From NCBI GenBank assembly GCA_018398815.1, contig CM031607.1, positions 92,844,826 through 92,908,825 of the forward strand: a stretch of 64,000 nt of DNA. The letters run 5' to 3'. Position 1 is the first letter of the stretch. Each line of letters starts with the position of its first letter. The notes under the pieces were generated by a model. The model worked only from the letters and a program-made list of their open reading frames with translations, had not been told where the DNA came from and made no database searches. This DNA is from Conus ventricosus. Its lineage: Eukaryota; Mollusca; Gastropoda; Neogastropoda; Conidae. Position numbers and translations under genes: made by a program. Below are positions 1 to 11,040 of this stretch, piece after piece.

Positions 1-284
1 GGGTGGTTTTTTTCGCCGGTTGGCTCTGCAGTCATGAAATACGGGCTGGTACACCCATGGGGATGCTACTTTGAGGCTGTTATGAGCTGCATCCTGTAGT
101 CTGATTTACCTCTGTTCAGGAGCAGTTATGTCCCTTGATATCTTAATGGAGTGTCCTGTGCGTGCCTGTACCCATCGTCAACACAGCGCAGGCCTCCAAG
201 GGTGGTACAGGACTGCTCTTAAGGCGGGCGAAGACAGTGCTTCCCTGGGTCCTCCCCAGCACCTTCGGGTGTTTCTTTTTCTTC

Positions 285-290
285 TATATA

Positions 291-353
<63 letters not shown>
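285..353. repeat. (TA)n microsatellite
   Basis: A run of alternating T and A. Bases 1-284 upstream show no recognisable gene; the open frame that crosses the run reads through low-complexity sequence. Confidence 0.9.
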
Positions 354-356
<3 letters not shown>

Positions 357-599
357 CAGTGTGCGCTGCATTTCCCTCAGAACTGAGAAATGTTGTTGAT
401 CTTACAGCTGGACTTGAGTTTTGAGTGTTGTTGACGCTTCCAGCTACTTGAAGCTGCTTAATGGCTCAAGTTTTATACCATTTGCATAAGTGCTTCTTTA
501 GATGCCTTTGGTATTATTTATGTCTGCTTGGTGTTGTCTGCACTGATTTCAATGACATGTACTGCGGACGTTGTGCCACATGCCTTATTACATTTACAG

Positions 600-2463
600 T
601 CCAGCAGAGCCATTGATTTTATCGGCAAAGCATAAGGTTTACTGTTCCGAGGCAATCTTCTCAGGCATCAATCATTTTGTTTCCAAGAAATATGTTGAAG
701 AGGATGGGAGAGAGTGAACTGCCCTTGCATAGAACCATTTGTCACTTTAGAGGATTGCGCTGGATGTTCTTTCATATATTTGCTTTATTATCCGACAAGG
801 TTCCAACCAGCTTTTTGCGGCATGGTCGCCCACAAAGTTGCATTCTGACCATGTCAAATGCTTTCTGAAGGTTACGAAAACATGGTATGCATCTTGCTGG
901 TGTTGAAGTTGCTTCTAATTAAGAATACCAAGCTTCAACAGCTCAGTAACTTGATTCTTTGTCAGCAAGAATCTTTCCCGCTTTTGGTTTAGTCTGTTGA
1001 ATAGAATGATCAGTACTACTTACTGGAGATGCAGTAATTCTGAGATAACTTGAGGCTGTTTCTCCTGGGGAGCGTGATGATCAAGAACAGGGTCTGCCAG
1101 ACCTTTTCACAGCTATCAGGATCTTAACAGATTGTTCCCCTGCAGCCTGCATTAGGTCTGATAGTTCATTGCGTATTCCTGCTGGCTTCCCTTTTTTGCA
1201 TTGATTTGGAAGTCTCTTTCATTGGTTAAACAGGGATAGTTCAGCACAGCTGATCAGCAGCTGTCTTGTAATTCTACAGTTCTGAGCTGTGGTCAGTCCT
1301 ACGTTTGTTCTTCATTGACGTGTCTGCTTTATCAGTGACTACCCATGTTTACTGGTAGACAACTGCTTCATTATCTGATAGGCTCGTTTGGTGTTGTTTT
1401 CATTTATTGTGTCGTCTTTGTTTGTGTCACCCATCTCGCCTATTGTGATTTTTTCAAGCTATTTTTTAAATCCCATTAGCCATTTCATTTTTTTGTGTCT
1501 TTCTTTCTCTTTCTACACTAACATCCTTTTTGGTTTCCCCTTCTTTTTCTGTCTTGTTTTGTTGGTTGTGCCTTCCTTTGCTGTGCCTTTTTCCTGGTCC
1601 TTTTTGCTCTTTGGCTTTCTTCTTTTCTTATAGAGGTGAAGTTTATCTTTGCAGTGACCTCAGGCTTATTCATTTGTCAATGCCCGTTGAGGACCTCAGT
1701 AGTTATTGCCATCATCACTGTTGAATGTTACGGTCAATATTTCTACATGTGCATTGTTGTCACCAAGGAGAGTATGTGATGCGAGTCTTTCCCTTTCACT
1801 AGAGAGAATTTCTTGGCCACCTTCAGATCCTTCAGTTGATCTGGGTCAAACCTGAGACTTCTGTTCTTGTCTTTATTTTTGAAGCAGAATTTTGAGGTCA
1901 TAATTACTAGATGCGATTTTTCACCGATTTGTTTGTTTTTTTCAAAAACCAAAGTACAGTCAATTTGGTAGTGATGTTTACCATTGGAGCTGTGCGATGC
2001 CATCTCCTGGGTATGGGTGCTTTGTTGGGGCCTACTTGTTTGCCTGATGGAGATTGTTGTAGCAGGCAATTTCCAGGAGCTTTAGTCTATCGTTTTCTGT
2101 TTTGCAGAGTTGTCAACGCATTGCCTGGCCTGTTAATTGTTTCATCCTCCTACTTTGGCATCCCAGTCTATCAACTTGTCTGCTTGTGGTGTTTGGTCAA
2201 GAACTTCCAAACATTGGTCGCAAACATTTATCAATTTCCCTGCCGTCATAATCTGATGGTGGGACATGAACTTGGTGATGCTGAAGGGGATTGCCTACAG
2301 TCAGATGGCAATTAATTGACAAGAGGCTGGACCACATCAAATGGAACTGTTCACTGGTCTTGTGAACGAAAGAAGCCAACCCTATGCTCATGTGTGTTGT
2401 TTCGGTTGGTGAAGTAGATCCTGTGTCTTTTGTTCCAGTTGGAGAGCATCTAAATGAATCCAA
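600..2463 (-). pseudogene. Decayed RTE-type LINE (endonuclease end plus reverse transcriptase)
   Basis: On the minus strand the stretch translates, in shifting frames, into pieces that match the order of an RTE-clade non-LTR retrotransposon. Around 1743-1960 lies an endonuclease C-terminal piece (KSHLVIMTSKFCF, then RFDPDQLKDLKVAKKF). Around 852-893 is an RT segment reading YHVFVTFRKHLT, corresponding to the usual FxDFxKAFD block, and around 603-630 the catalytic FADD block appears as FADKI, so a catalytic aspartate is lost. LIRIIKQIYER-like spacing is seen between them. Stops and frameshifts occur every 100-200 bases, so it cannot be active. Family assignment to RTE rests on my recognition of the endonuclease/RT junction, not on a search. 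The stretch from 354 to 600 is probably its 3' part. Confidence 0.6.
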
Positions 2464-3176
2464 TGAACTTCAGTTTATTCCAGAATGTTCCTGGAATAAT
2501 TGTCCCTTTTTGAAAAGAGTTCTTTCAATGTTCCTCTAGCTGTAAAAGTTCTGATAATGCTGTTCCTATCATTGTGTTTCCTCTGCCTTGTAGCTTGCAT
2601 TTCCAGCACATTAGTTTCTTACTTACACCTCCGCAACCCGACTATGCAAATGGCAGTATGGTCCCTTAGGCAGGCCAGAGTGAGTACTCTTTTCATACTG
2701 GCTACCATGTAACTACTTCCTGTGTCGTGCGGAGTATAAACTTTATCCCATCATCATTGATGTCACAGAGGTTGGGTTCCAGCAAACCGTCACATGCCCA
2801 TAAGCCACCACATGAAAGGTACTCCATCAAATCTCAAACTGGAATCTATTGATGACAAAAGAAAAAGATTTTTATTGTGATATTTGTCTTTGCATGCATT
2901 GAGTTGTTCTACCAGGACGTGATCATCTGGCATAAAAGTAACCCTATTATGTCATTGAGAGACTGTGCTGCTCCATACACATGAACACCTCGGAGTATTG
3001 ACTCAAAATAATGTTCTCATAAATGTTACTTTCTCAAAAAAGTATCCTGTAGCATTGTTCTCGATCGATCAATTAATCGACATAACATTGACACTTATTC
3101 CTGCAGGAGTAGAATATGTTGTCCTCTAACAGAAGTACCCAGAATGTGTTCACTATTTCAATTATAGAGTAGTTTA
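2464..3176. other. No gene recognised
   Basis: AT-rich sequence with only short open frames and no motif I can name. It may be further decayed LINE sequence, but I cannot show that. Confidence 0.4.
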
Positions 3177-3189
3177 ACTGGTCATCGCC

Positions 3190-3301
3190 AGTAAATATGA
3201 AATGAGGCAGGGAACAGTAAACAACAAACAATTAACAAGTAGGGTAACTCTTGCTGCCACAAGAAAACATAACTCCAAAGGAATGTTGCTTATGACACCG
3301 A
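3190..3301 (+). repeat. Single-arm copy of the palindromic repeat at 4401-4584
   Basis: This ~112-bp stretch is a near-identical direct copy of 4401-4512, including the shared segments AACAATTAACAAGTAGGGTA and CTTATGACACCGA. It is preceded at 3177-3190 by GGTCATCGCCAG, which also follows the right arm of the palindrome at about 4586. The SINE-like element at 3513-4374 sits between the two copies. Confidence 0.8.
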
Positions 3302-3512
3302 ATCACCTAGCAGACATGATAGCACAGAGCACACAGAACAAACAAGGAAATTTCCCCGAATCTGGATGCCCCAAGCTTGCCCATATACCCTATACCGAAC
3401 ACATCTACACAGCCTGGAGAAATGAATAAATAGAAAGTAACTTACTTTTAAACTTGAATAAAGTCCAACAAATGCAAAGATGGACAGAAACAAATACAAA
3501 TAACCTCGATTT

Positions 3513-4374
3513 TCTTTTTCTTTTCTTATTTTTTTGCTGTCCCAACCTCTGCGCCACCTCAGAGGCAGTGCACCCACGCTGCTCATTCTGACACCCTGTC
3601 CACAGCAGCCACAGCCCGGTCGGCCCCACTGCAGCTCCGGCACCGGCATTCCACAGGGAGCAGTCAATGTCAAGTTGTCAAGAGGCAACCCACAGGAGGA
3701 GACACTGCACTGCTGCTGAGTCATTTCAGTAGTGTTCAGTGGCGCCTGTTCTGATCTATCAAACACAGGACACCACCCACTAAGCCCCCTACTGATGACA
3801 ATAATTGCTTAATCGCGGAGCCGGCGCGAGTGAGCTCTCCCTCCGGAGGGTGCCACCACATCCGTCCAACGACAGCCCCCATGTACTTGCCGAGACTGGT
3901 GACCCCGATGGAACCAAACCAAGGCCACAGACGTGAAGAGGACATCGAAAATGAGGTCACCATGAGAGCAAGGCATGAAGGGCCACAGAATTTGAGACAT
4001 TTTCTTTTATGCTGATCAATGAGAATGAGGATGATTAAGACGATATTGCGGATTTCCATTTCGGTCTGAGACTACATGACAGGGCTGTAGTCTATGCTTC
4101 CTTTCATAATATATCCCGGTGTCAACCAGGCCCGAGAGATACAGGCACCTGCAGTGTTGGTCAGGAAACTTGAGCAACACTCTCAGGAACGCATCCATTA
4201 AGTGGATGAAACTCGACTGTGTGGTCCCAGTCTTCCCAACCAAGTCCGCAGCAAACTCAACTCTGGGTAGGAGCCGGTCGGGGCAGAAAAACCCACATGA
4301 CTCTGATGGGATTCGAACCCACGACCTCCCAGTCGGGAGTCCGCAACGCTAACCACTTCGCCACAGCGGCTGGT
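3513..4374 (-). mobile_element. tRNA-headed SINE-like element with 14-bp target duplication
   Basis: Flanked by a perfect 14-bp direct repeat AATAACCTCGATTT at 3499-3512 and 4375-4388, the hallmark of LINE-mediated target-primed insertion. The element reads on the minus strand: its 5' head (near 4370) is tRNA-like with a perfect pol III B box, read on the plus strand as GGATTCGAACC at 4309-4319, and it ends at 3513 in a T-rich run, i.e. an A-rich tail on its own strand. At about 860 bp it is long for a SINE; the body beyond the tRNA head has no open frame I recognise. A second copy lies at 61384-62295 and a fragment at 36070-36265. Confidence 0.85.
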
Positions 4375-4440
4375 AATAACCTCGATTTAATTGAATCGAA
4401 AGTAAATATGAAAGGAGGCAGAGAACAGTAAACAATAAAC

Positions 4441-4584
4441 AATTAACAAGTAGGGTAACACTTGCTCCCACAAGAAAACATAACTCCTAAGGAACACTGC
4501 TTATGACACCGACTTCGGTGTCATAAGCAGCGTTCCTTTGGAGTTGTTTTCTTGTGGGAGCAAGAGTTACCCTACTTGTTAATT
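4441..4584. repeat. 144-bp near-perfect palindrome (foldback, MITE-like)
   Basis: The left arm (4441-4512) and right arm (4515-4584) are reverse complements with a 2-base centre (GACACCGA ct TCGGTGTC) and a handful of mismatches. It would form a hairpin about 70 bp long. No coding capacity. Confidence 0.9.
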
Positions 4585-4598
4585 GGTCATCGCCAGAT

Positions 4599-4613
4599 TC
4601 TCTCTCGCTCTCG

Positions 4614-4656
<43 letters not shown>
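4599..4656. repeat. (TC)n microsatellite
   Basis: Run of TC dinucleotides with minor interruptions (CGCTC near the start). Confidence 0.95.
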
Positions 4657-4659
<3 letters not shown>

Positions 4660-5286
4660 ACATGTATCACCATTAATAATCTGTCTCCACCTCAGTTCTT
4701 TATGCATATTTTGGCTGGGTTTTAGTGAGTAAAAAAAAAAAAAGAAAATTCACCACCAGACATTCTATTTTGCATAAACCCCCATCACTAGCCATTTTTC
4801 AGAAAATCTCTTGTTTCATACCAGCATGTGCTAAATGCGGATATCTCTGGAACTAAGCAACCAATCCTCATTCTGTTTTTTGGAAAATGGAGGAAATAAA
4901 CTGTACTTTTGTTAAATTATAGAATGTTAGGGGTAATGGTTAGACAACAACAATTTCAAATTTTTGGTAATTTCAAGTGCAAAAAAAAATGCAAAATAAA
5001 AAATTGAATACTCTCTTTAGTGTCAACATAAAAAAGAAGAAAGCATGCAATCAAACTCTGAACAAATAAGGAAAAATACTCCACTCACAAAATAAAGACC
5101 AGAAAGTATGCAATATCCAGCAGGAAAATGAAAAAAAAAACACAGCAATAAATCAACATACCCCAACAGCGAAAAAGAGCTAGAAAAGTCCACAGGTTGA
5201 AAATCATCCTTGTTCACCAGAACTCCTGAAACAACATTCAGAGGAATAATTAGTGATATGACTAATGACGTTATGCAGAAAAGAAA
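4657..5286. other. AT-rich stretch, no gene seen
   Basis: Contains short A-runs and no frame with a recognisable product. Confidence 0.5.
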
Positions 5287-5287
<1 letters not shown>

Positions 5288-5324
<37 letters not shown>

Positions 5325-5348
5325 CATGCACACACAACAGACACACAC

Positions 5349-5396
<48 letters not shown>

Positions 5397-5434
5397 TGCG
5401 CGCACACACACATACACATGCACATGGACATACA
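5288..5434. repeat. (CA)n microsatellite
   Basis: Three blocks of CA repeats separated by short spacers. Open frames on both strands across it encode only His-Thr or Cys-Val runs and are not genes. A shorter GT run lies at 5741-5769. Confidence 0.95.
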
Positions 5435-6178
5435 TCCCTTTCACTCTCACTGTTCAAAGCAATATTTTCTATGAAAACAGTCATCGGTCTCTATAACCTG
5501 AAAAACAATTCTGATAGGGCCTGTGAGTGCAGCTCACCACTCCCAACTCGTCTCTGCAGCAGACCTCTGACACGTGTCAGTCATGCCCCCTTCGACCTCG
5601 ATTCATGGCAAGCCAGCTGGGCTTGCAGTTCATTCATTATCTCGTGGCTGCTGCTCACCCCCTATAAGGCCTCTCTCACTGTGTGATAGGCACAAAAAGT
5701 TGGCCCAGAGCCAGCAACACTAAGCTTGTTCAAGGGCCTCTGTGTGTTGTGTGTGTGTGTGTGTGTGTGCATGATGCACTGAGCACTGCTCAGCCTGTTG
5801 GCATGCCTCCAACAGTCAGCCACTGTGATAATTCGGTCAAGCCCCACCTTTCAAGTAGCCAGATGTGTGCTGCTCACAATCTGGGTATTCTTTATCTTAT
5901 TCAGTATCAACTGACCATCTTTTCAATATTTCCAGCACCTGATCTGTGGTAAATGTACAGTGAGGCTGAGTACCTTAAGTGCTTGGTTGTGACATCATAT
6001 TGAATGGAAAAACAATCGGAATAAATTGATAAAGAAAACTTAACTGAACAGCGCTCTGATGAACCAAAATGGCTGTGAGCACAGGTCAGCGAATCACCCA
6101 ACTATGACATTTCTTTCTGGCTTTCTGTCTCATCAGATTAGAGAGTGAGAATATCGGGAGTTAGGTAACCCTAGCTGG
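5435..6178. other. No gene recognised
   Basis: Only short open frames; no repeat or motif other than the GT run at 5741-5769. Confidence 0.4.
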
Positions 6179-6180
6179 TC

Positions 6181-6236
6181 GCCAAACGCCGCCTTTGGCG
6201 GTGACACACATTGTCGCCAAACGGCGCCTTTGGCGT
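6181..6236. repeat. Two adjacent GC-rich palindromes
   Basis: CGCCAAA-CGCCGCC-TTTGGCG and, 17 bases later, CGCCAAA-CGGCGCC-TTTGGCG. Each can form a 7-bp stem, and the arms resemble the TTTSSCGC core bound by E2F factors. Regulatory function is not shown. Confidence 0.6.
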
Positions 6237-7548
6237 GTAAGGGAGTAGCTAAATACTCAAGTGGTGTAATCAGGTGTTTGCCACGCACGAACTGATACAA
6301 GTCGCCTCAGTGACAATTGTGGAGTGTGGTTCCTGTCAGTCCGTGGAGGGGGGGAGGAGGAGAACGCATAAACTCGCCGGAATAGTGGGTTTTACGTGCG
6401 TAAACGAACGCTCGTGGAACTGGAGTTCTTCGATGTGATCGGGGAAATTCCGTGCATGTGAGTGCTGTTTTGTGAGTTCCCGAGGTTAACTCGGAGTGTC
6501 GTCGTGTGTCTGCAAGTCAGTACGAATTGAGGCTTTATCCGCAAAGGTTGGGTTGGCCTTGTGCTCAAGTTTATTTCTGCCGTTGGGGCAGGGGTTCTGG
6601 GTATGCCCTCGACCGACTTCTAAAGGTTTGGCTACCTGAGTTTAGACTGTCGGTGTTTCAGTGTTCAGTGACGGGTTCTGCATCTACCAGGGCGTTGGCT
6701 GTCTGGCATTGTCCCAGTGACTGAGGGTGTCGTCCAGTGTGTTGTTCTTGCTTTGACCAAGGTTTCAGTGTTCAGTGACGGGTTCTGCATCTACCAGGGC
6801 GTTGGCTGTCTGGCAGTGTCCGGTGACTGAGTGTGTTGTCCAGTGTGTGTCATTCCTGTTTTGACCAAGGTGAACGTGTAAAGTAGCGGAAATTCGGGAG
6901 GGCTGTAAAGTCGGTTGTTTGCAGATATCATTGTTTCATCAACTTTTGTATTTCGGTCTCCAGAACTGGAGGATTTTTTTAATTTGTTTTTATTCGCAAA
7001 GGTTTTTCTTTAATGTGAGCTCGACTGAGGGGGAAATTATGTTGGAGGAGAGAAGAGAAGGAGGAAATTTAAATGTGTGGAAGTTTGAAAAGAAAAAAAA
7101 AGCATATAACTTGAACTTGAAGTCAAGGAAAGCTGTACGTGTAGGAATAAAATAATGTGTGTTTCTGATCTACATTGATGCAGATAGGTGGATTAACTAC
7201 AGTGGTATTGATGTGCTAAGACAAAATATGTTGATGTACTTGGTAGTGGTCGTAGGTGTACAGAAATATTGTTTTCAAGTTTGGTAAAGATTGGTTATAT
7301 TCTGAGTGTGTAGGTTGGTGTTGGAGGACCGTGTCTGTCACGCAGCGCGTGGTGGGTGCAGAGGGTAGACTGCATGCACTGTGTTCGAGCGTGTGTGAGG
7401 TTTATCAATCAATAGGTGACGGGTGGTGGTACCCCGGATAGACGCGTCTTGTAGAGGTTCACTTTTGGTGTTTGAGCGTAGATCCAAACTGGGCTAGATG
7501 GGCGAAAAGGTAAATTAAGGATTACTACATTAATAAAAGAGTTTTTTT
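6237..7548. other. No gene recognised; contains a 107-bp tandem duplication (6656-6870)
   Basis: Two copies of a ~107-bp unit starting TTTCAGTGTTCAGTGACGGG lie head to tail at 6656-6762 and 6763-6870. The rest is G/T-rich and without a supported gene. The Polinton insertion follows directly. Confidence 0.6.
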
Positions 7549-7553
7549 ATCCT

Positions 7554-7639
7554 AGAGAACAGTAAAATGTTCATTCTAGCTCAACCGCCCTCAACCAGTT
7601 TCGGGCGGTTGAGCTAGAATAAACATTTTACTGTTCTCT
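7554..7639. repeat. Left terminal palindrome of the Polinton
   Basis: The outermost 86 bp are self-complementary: arms of 37 bp (AGAGAACAGTAAAATG... and its complement ending TTTTACTGTTCTCT) around a 12-base loop, with one mismatch. The identical structure closes the right end at 31835-31920. Hairpin-capable termini are known from other linear DNA replicons; here this is seen in sequence, its function is inferred. Confidence 0.95.
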
Positions 7640-7895
7640 GACAAGTAAGACTTCAACAATGAATTAAAAATGATAATCCATCACACATTCTCTTTCAATA
7701 ACCAAACAAATAACGATTATCTACAAACATACATACTGTGTAGGGTTATCCGTTTTCAATACTAATTTACTAAACTTTTCAGATTTCAGTTTTCGCTTAA
7801 TCCTGTGTTTTTCCTGATCATTTTCAATAACATCATTTTCGCGCATACATTCATCAAATGCGTCTCTGTCTTTCATGTGAAATAAAACTACAGTC
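7554..7895. repeat. Left terminal inverted repeat, outer part (interrupted)
   Basis: Matches the reverse complement of 31579-31920 almost base for base; I see one substitution and a 2-base indel in an A-run. It is cut at 7895 by the LTR retrotransposon and resumes at 16149, ending at 16170. Confidence 0.95.
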
Positions 7896-10035
7896 TGTCA
7901 CGAGTTTGTCACGAGGCCTACGACGATTGACCCGTCTAGGGTGGCGGAATTATTCATTTATTTATTGTCGTTGCTGTTGTCGTGTATCCATCCCTTAATG
8001 TGGTTTGTAGTGCGTTTGCACCCTTAATGTCGTTCAGCTCAGGTTAGGTTTACTTTCCTCTCTCTCTCTCTAATTCCACTGCCCGTGCAATTCATCCTGC
8101 AAGTTCACGGGTGGCTGGTACCTTTCGCTTGAGCTGGCTGTCTCTATCGGCCTCTCACCTGTCTTTTAACCTGCCGCACGTGCATCATTCCTCTTAGGCT
8201 TGAGGTATGCTCACTGTGACGTAGCGTGGCATGTTGGCTGCCATCGTTGAGGGAGGTTTTCTCTTCACTCGAGCAGAAGATGTCCCTGAGAGCGCCTGCT
8301 CTGTTTTTGGTTCTACACCACTTCGTCGAAGGTACGGTCGGTACCTTCATCCCTACAGTCGGCCTGTAGGGAGGGACATCACATCACATCATCTTTTCCG
8401 CATCTGCTCTGCTGGTCCTATCGACTGGACAGAGGGCAGAGAGTCGCTTGACCCGCACTTTGGGTCACCCACGGGTAGCTGGTAAGCATCAGTTTCGTGG
8501 TTTATTTGTTGTTGTTTTTTGTTGTTAGCCGGCTAATTCTTCTCTTTTGCGCAATTTCTTTTGGTTTTCAAAATTATAAAAGAAATATTGTTTGAGACCA
8601 CTTTTTCTGGTTAATTCAATCTTTAACCTGGCCAGTCAAAATTATATCTTAAAGTCTTTCTCCTTTTTATGCATTGGTGATGCGGAAGTCGGCGGGGAAG
8701 GGGAGAACCTGGTGATTCAGGGTTGGTACTTGCTTGGTCTCGCTTGTCCACCCTGTCACAATCGCCGGTCTCTTATTCTTCAGCCACCGTCTGTTTGTGT
8801 GTGCAAGGGGGAACGGGTTCTATGTTTGCGAGCGTGCGTACGCATGATTAGTCGTTTGGATGCGTGGTTGGAGATTTGTATTATTTTGAAATGTTGCTAT
8901 AAAGTGTGGGGATAATTGTGCCATTGAATTATTATTATTTGCAAATGTGGTGGCAGTCAAAAAACAATGGTTGCTGTATTAGTTCAGTTCCTAAAAAAGG
9001 AAAATGTTGAACGTGAGTGAAGGAAGGATGAAGATATAGATTGATATTTGTTTGTTTAGCCTGTCAATGTAATCTCTTACCTGCTTCGTGTGAGGAGACC
9101 TTTAGCGAACGTTCCTCGTTTGGTTGTTGACTGCTATGCTCAGGTCTGTGTTGAGCTGATGTTATTAATTTAATTAGCAAAAACCTCCCCTCGCCCATCA
9201 TGCGAGTGGCTGTTTAGGAGTGAGCAGTGAATATCAGACCGTACTGACTGCGGGGTTCCAGTACCCTTCTTTCTTCTTTCCTCCCAGTTCCGTTTTCCCT
9301 CCTCCCGGGGGCTTCACCCGGAGCCTGCCTGGTTGGGGCCGTCCACTGGTTGGGGCCGTACACTGGTTGGGGCCGCGCACTGGTTGGGGCCGCACACTGG
9401 TTGGGGCCGCGCGCTGGTGGAGCAGCACGTGGACTTGGCTGGATGGTCCTGGCCCTGTCCGGGGCTTTCCGCGACAACGCCCTGTCCCACGGGAGCCATT
9501 CTCCACCGTCCACGGACCTCCTGCAGTGCACGTGACCGGGTGTGGGTAACTCTGTGTCGTGCCATTTTGGGGGGTGCGCGTGTGTCAAGGGTGTCGGCCT
9601 TGAAACTCTATTCAGGAACAGACCCGGTTTGGGGCACTTGGGCGACTCGGTGCTCACAGTGGACTTTGGGGAGGCAGGGGTGTGGGGGAACCACATGAAG
9701 CACGGAGGGAATGCGTGCTGGAAATCCTTATTTAAGATTATAGTTATATTGTGTGCATTGAAATGTTTGTTTGCGACTAGGGGTTTATGTCGTGTGTGTT
9801 GAATGCTTAATTGTGTGTATGTCGTGGAGTGTTAAAATGCTTGAGTGTGATTGTGCATGTTGTGTGTGTTGGAATTTGCTTATTTGTGACTATGTGTGTG
9901 TTGGTGTGAATAAATGGGGTGTTGTATCGTAATCTTTCTTGTGTGGTCTCTTGCGGGGCGTGTGAGTTCAGTCACTCCCTTCACTCCCATCTAGACCGAT
10001 CCTGTCAGGGCAGACCTCCAGGGTCGATCGTGACA
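7896..10035 (+). repeat. 5' LTR
   Basis: 2140 bp, TG...CA ends with 8-bp terminal inverted repeats (TGTCACGA/TCGTGACA). A TATAAA-like box lies at 8898-8905 and a polyadenylation signal AATAAA at 9909-9914. Long open frames inside it are not conserved between the two LTRs. Differences from the 3' LTR are mostly single-base indels. Confidence 0.95.
9330..9415. repeat. 18-19-bp tandem repeat inside the LTR
   Basis: Five copies of a unit built on GGTTGGGGCCG. The 3' LTR has the matching array at about 15438-15528, so it is a fixed part of this LTR. Confidence 0.85.
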
Positions 10036-10039
10036 TTTG

Positions 10040-10057
10040 TGGGGGCTCGTCCGGGAT
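10040..10057 (+). promoter_or_regulatory. Primer binding site for tRNA-Pro
   Basis: TGGGGGCTCGTCCGGGAT begins five bases inside the 5' LTR end. It is complementary to the 3' end of tRNA-Pro and matches the classic proline primer site of gammaretroviruses. Confidence 0.9.
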
Positions 10058-11040
10058 GTGAAGGGCTCTGACTGTCTCTCTCGTTTCGCGGAGTACCTGT
10101 CCAGTTCTGTCTGTTCTGTATACGTTTAGTTAGTTTGTCATGTTTGTTTGTGGGTGGTTGGCTGGGTGATCTAGCGTGTAGGGAGTCTTGGTGGCCTGAA
10201 GGAACATCGGGGGTGACTGGGGAGTCGAGGTGTGAGACCAAGGGGAGTCGACCGCGACCAGCCCTCCTCCTTCCGCCGGGTGCCTCACGCAGATACTGCG
10301 TAAGACTTTCCTTTCTGGTGCCACTCAGTCTGCCATTCCTGTTTTGTATTTAACCAGTTTTTTTTTTACCGGGTTATGGAGTACAGGTAGGTGTATCAGA
10401 CGTTAGTGTTACATTTTTTTTTTTTCCGGATTCTTCTGTCATTGTTTTTTGTCGGTGAGCCCCACCGCACTGTTGCTCGTGTGTGGAGCGCGGTGTTGCC
10501 AGAGTGGGAGCAGCCTGGACATTTTTTTGTTGTTGTTTTTTCCGGTGAGCCCCACCGCACTGTTGCTTGTGTTGTAGAGCGCGGTGTTGCCAGAGTGGGA
10601 GCAGCCGGACATTGCACGTTGACATTTTTTTTTTATTTGCTAGTTTTCAGTTAGTCACAAGAGACGTGACATATCCGTGCGGTATCTGTTTTTAAAGTGG
10701 AATTGTCTTTCTCCTGTATTTGATAACCGTAGGATATAGTTGTCATGGCAACGTCCGGTGCTGGTGGTTTATGGCGACGCGTGCGTCGAAAAATGAAAGG
10801 TCTTCAAAATGTATGTCCCTACTATTAGTACCAGTACTGCGACTACAGTGGACTTCTACTTATTCCAGTGCTGTAGCCGATAGTCCAGCGAGTACTTTCA
10901 CTACCTCTTCGCTAGGGGATCTTCCTGTTGAGACCCTGACTGGCACTTCCGCTCGGAAGCGTCAAAGTATAGACGAAGCAACTGTGGGCTTCTGTTGAGT
11001 CACAGAAATCAAAACCCTCTTTTCTTCATGCTTCCCTCAT
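10058..11040 (+). other. Retrotransposon leader
   Basis: Untranslated leader before gag. Contains a two-copy repeat about 89 bases apart, each copy starting GGTGAGCCCCACCGCACTG (10454 and 10543). Confidence 0.6.

Noticed and set aside
5204..5686. Long overlapping frames on both strands across CA/GT repeats (also at 34.8, 54.5, 55.2 and 58.3 kb)
   Set aside because: They are created by dinucleotide repeats having no stop codons; the products are His-Thr or Cys-Val runs.
9214..9696. 160-codon minus-strand and other long frames inside the LTR
   Set aside because: GC-rich LTR sequence; frames are not conserved between the two LTRs and consist of repeat-derived peptides.
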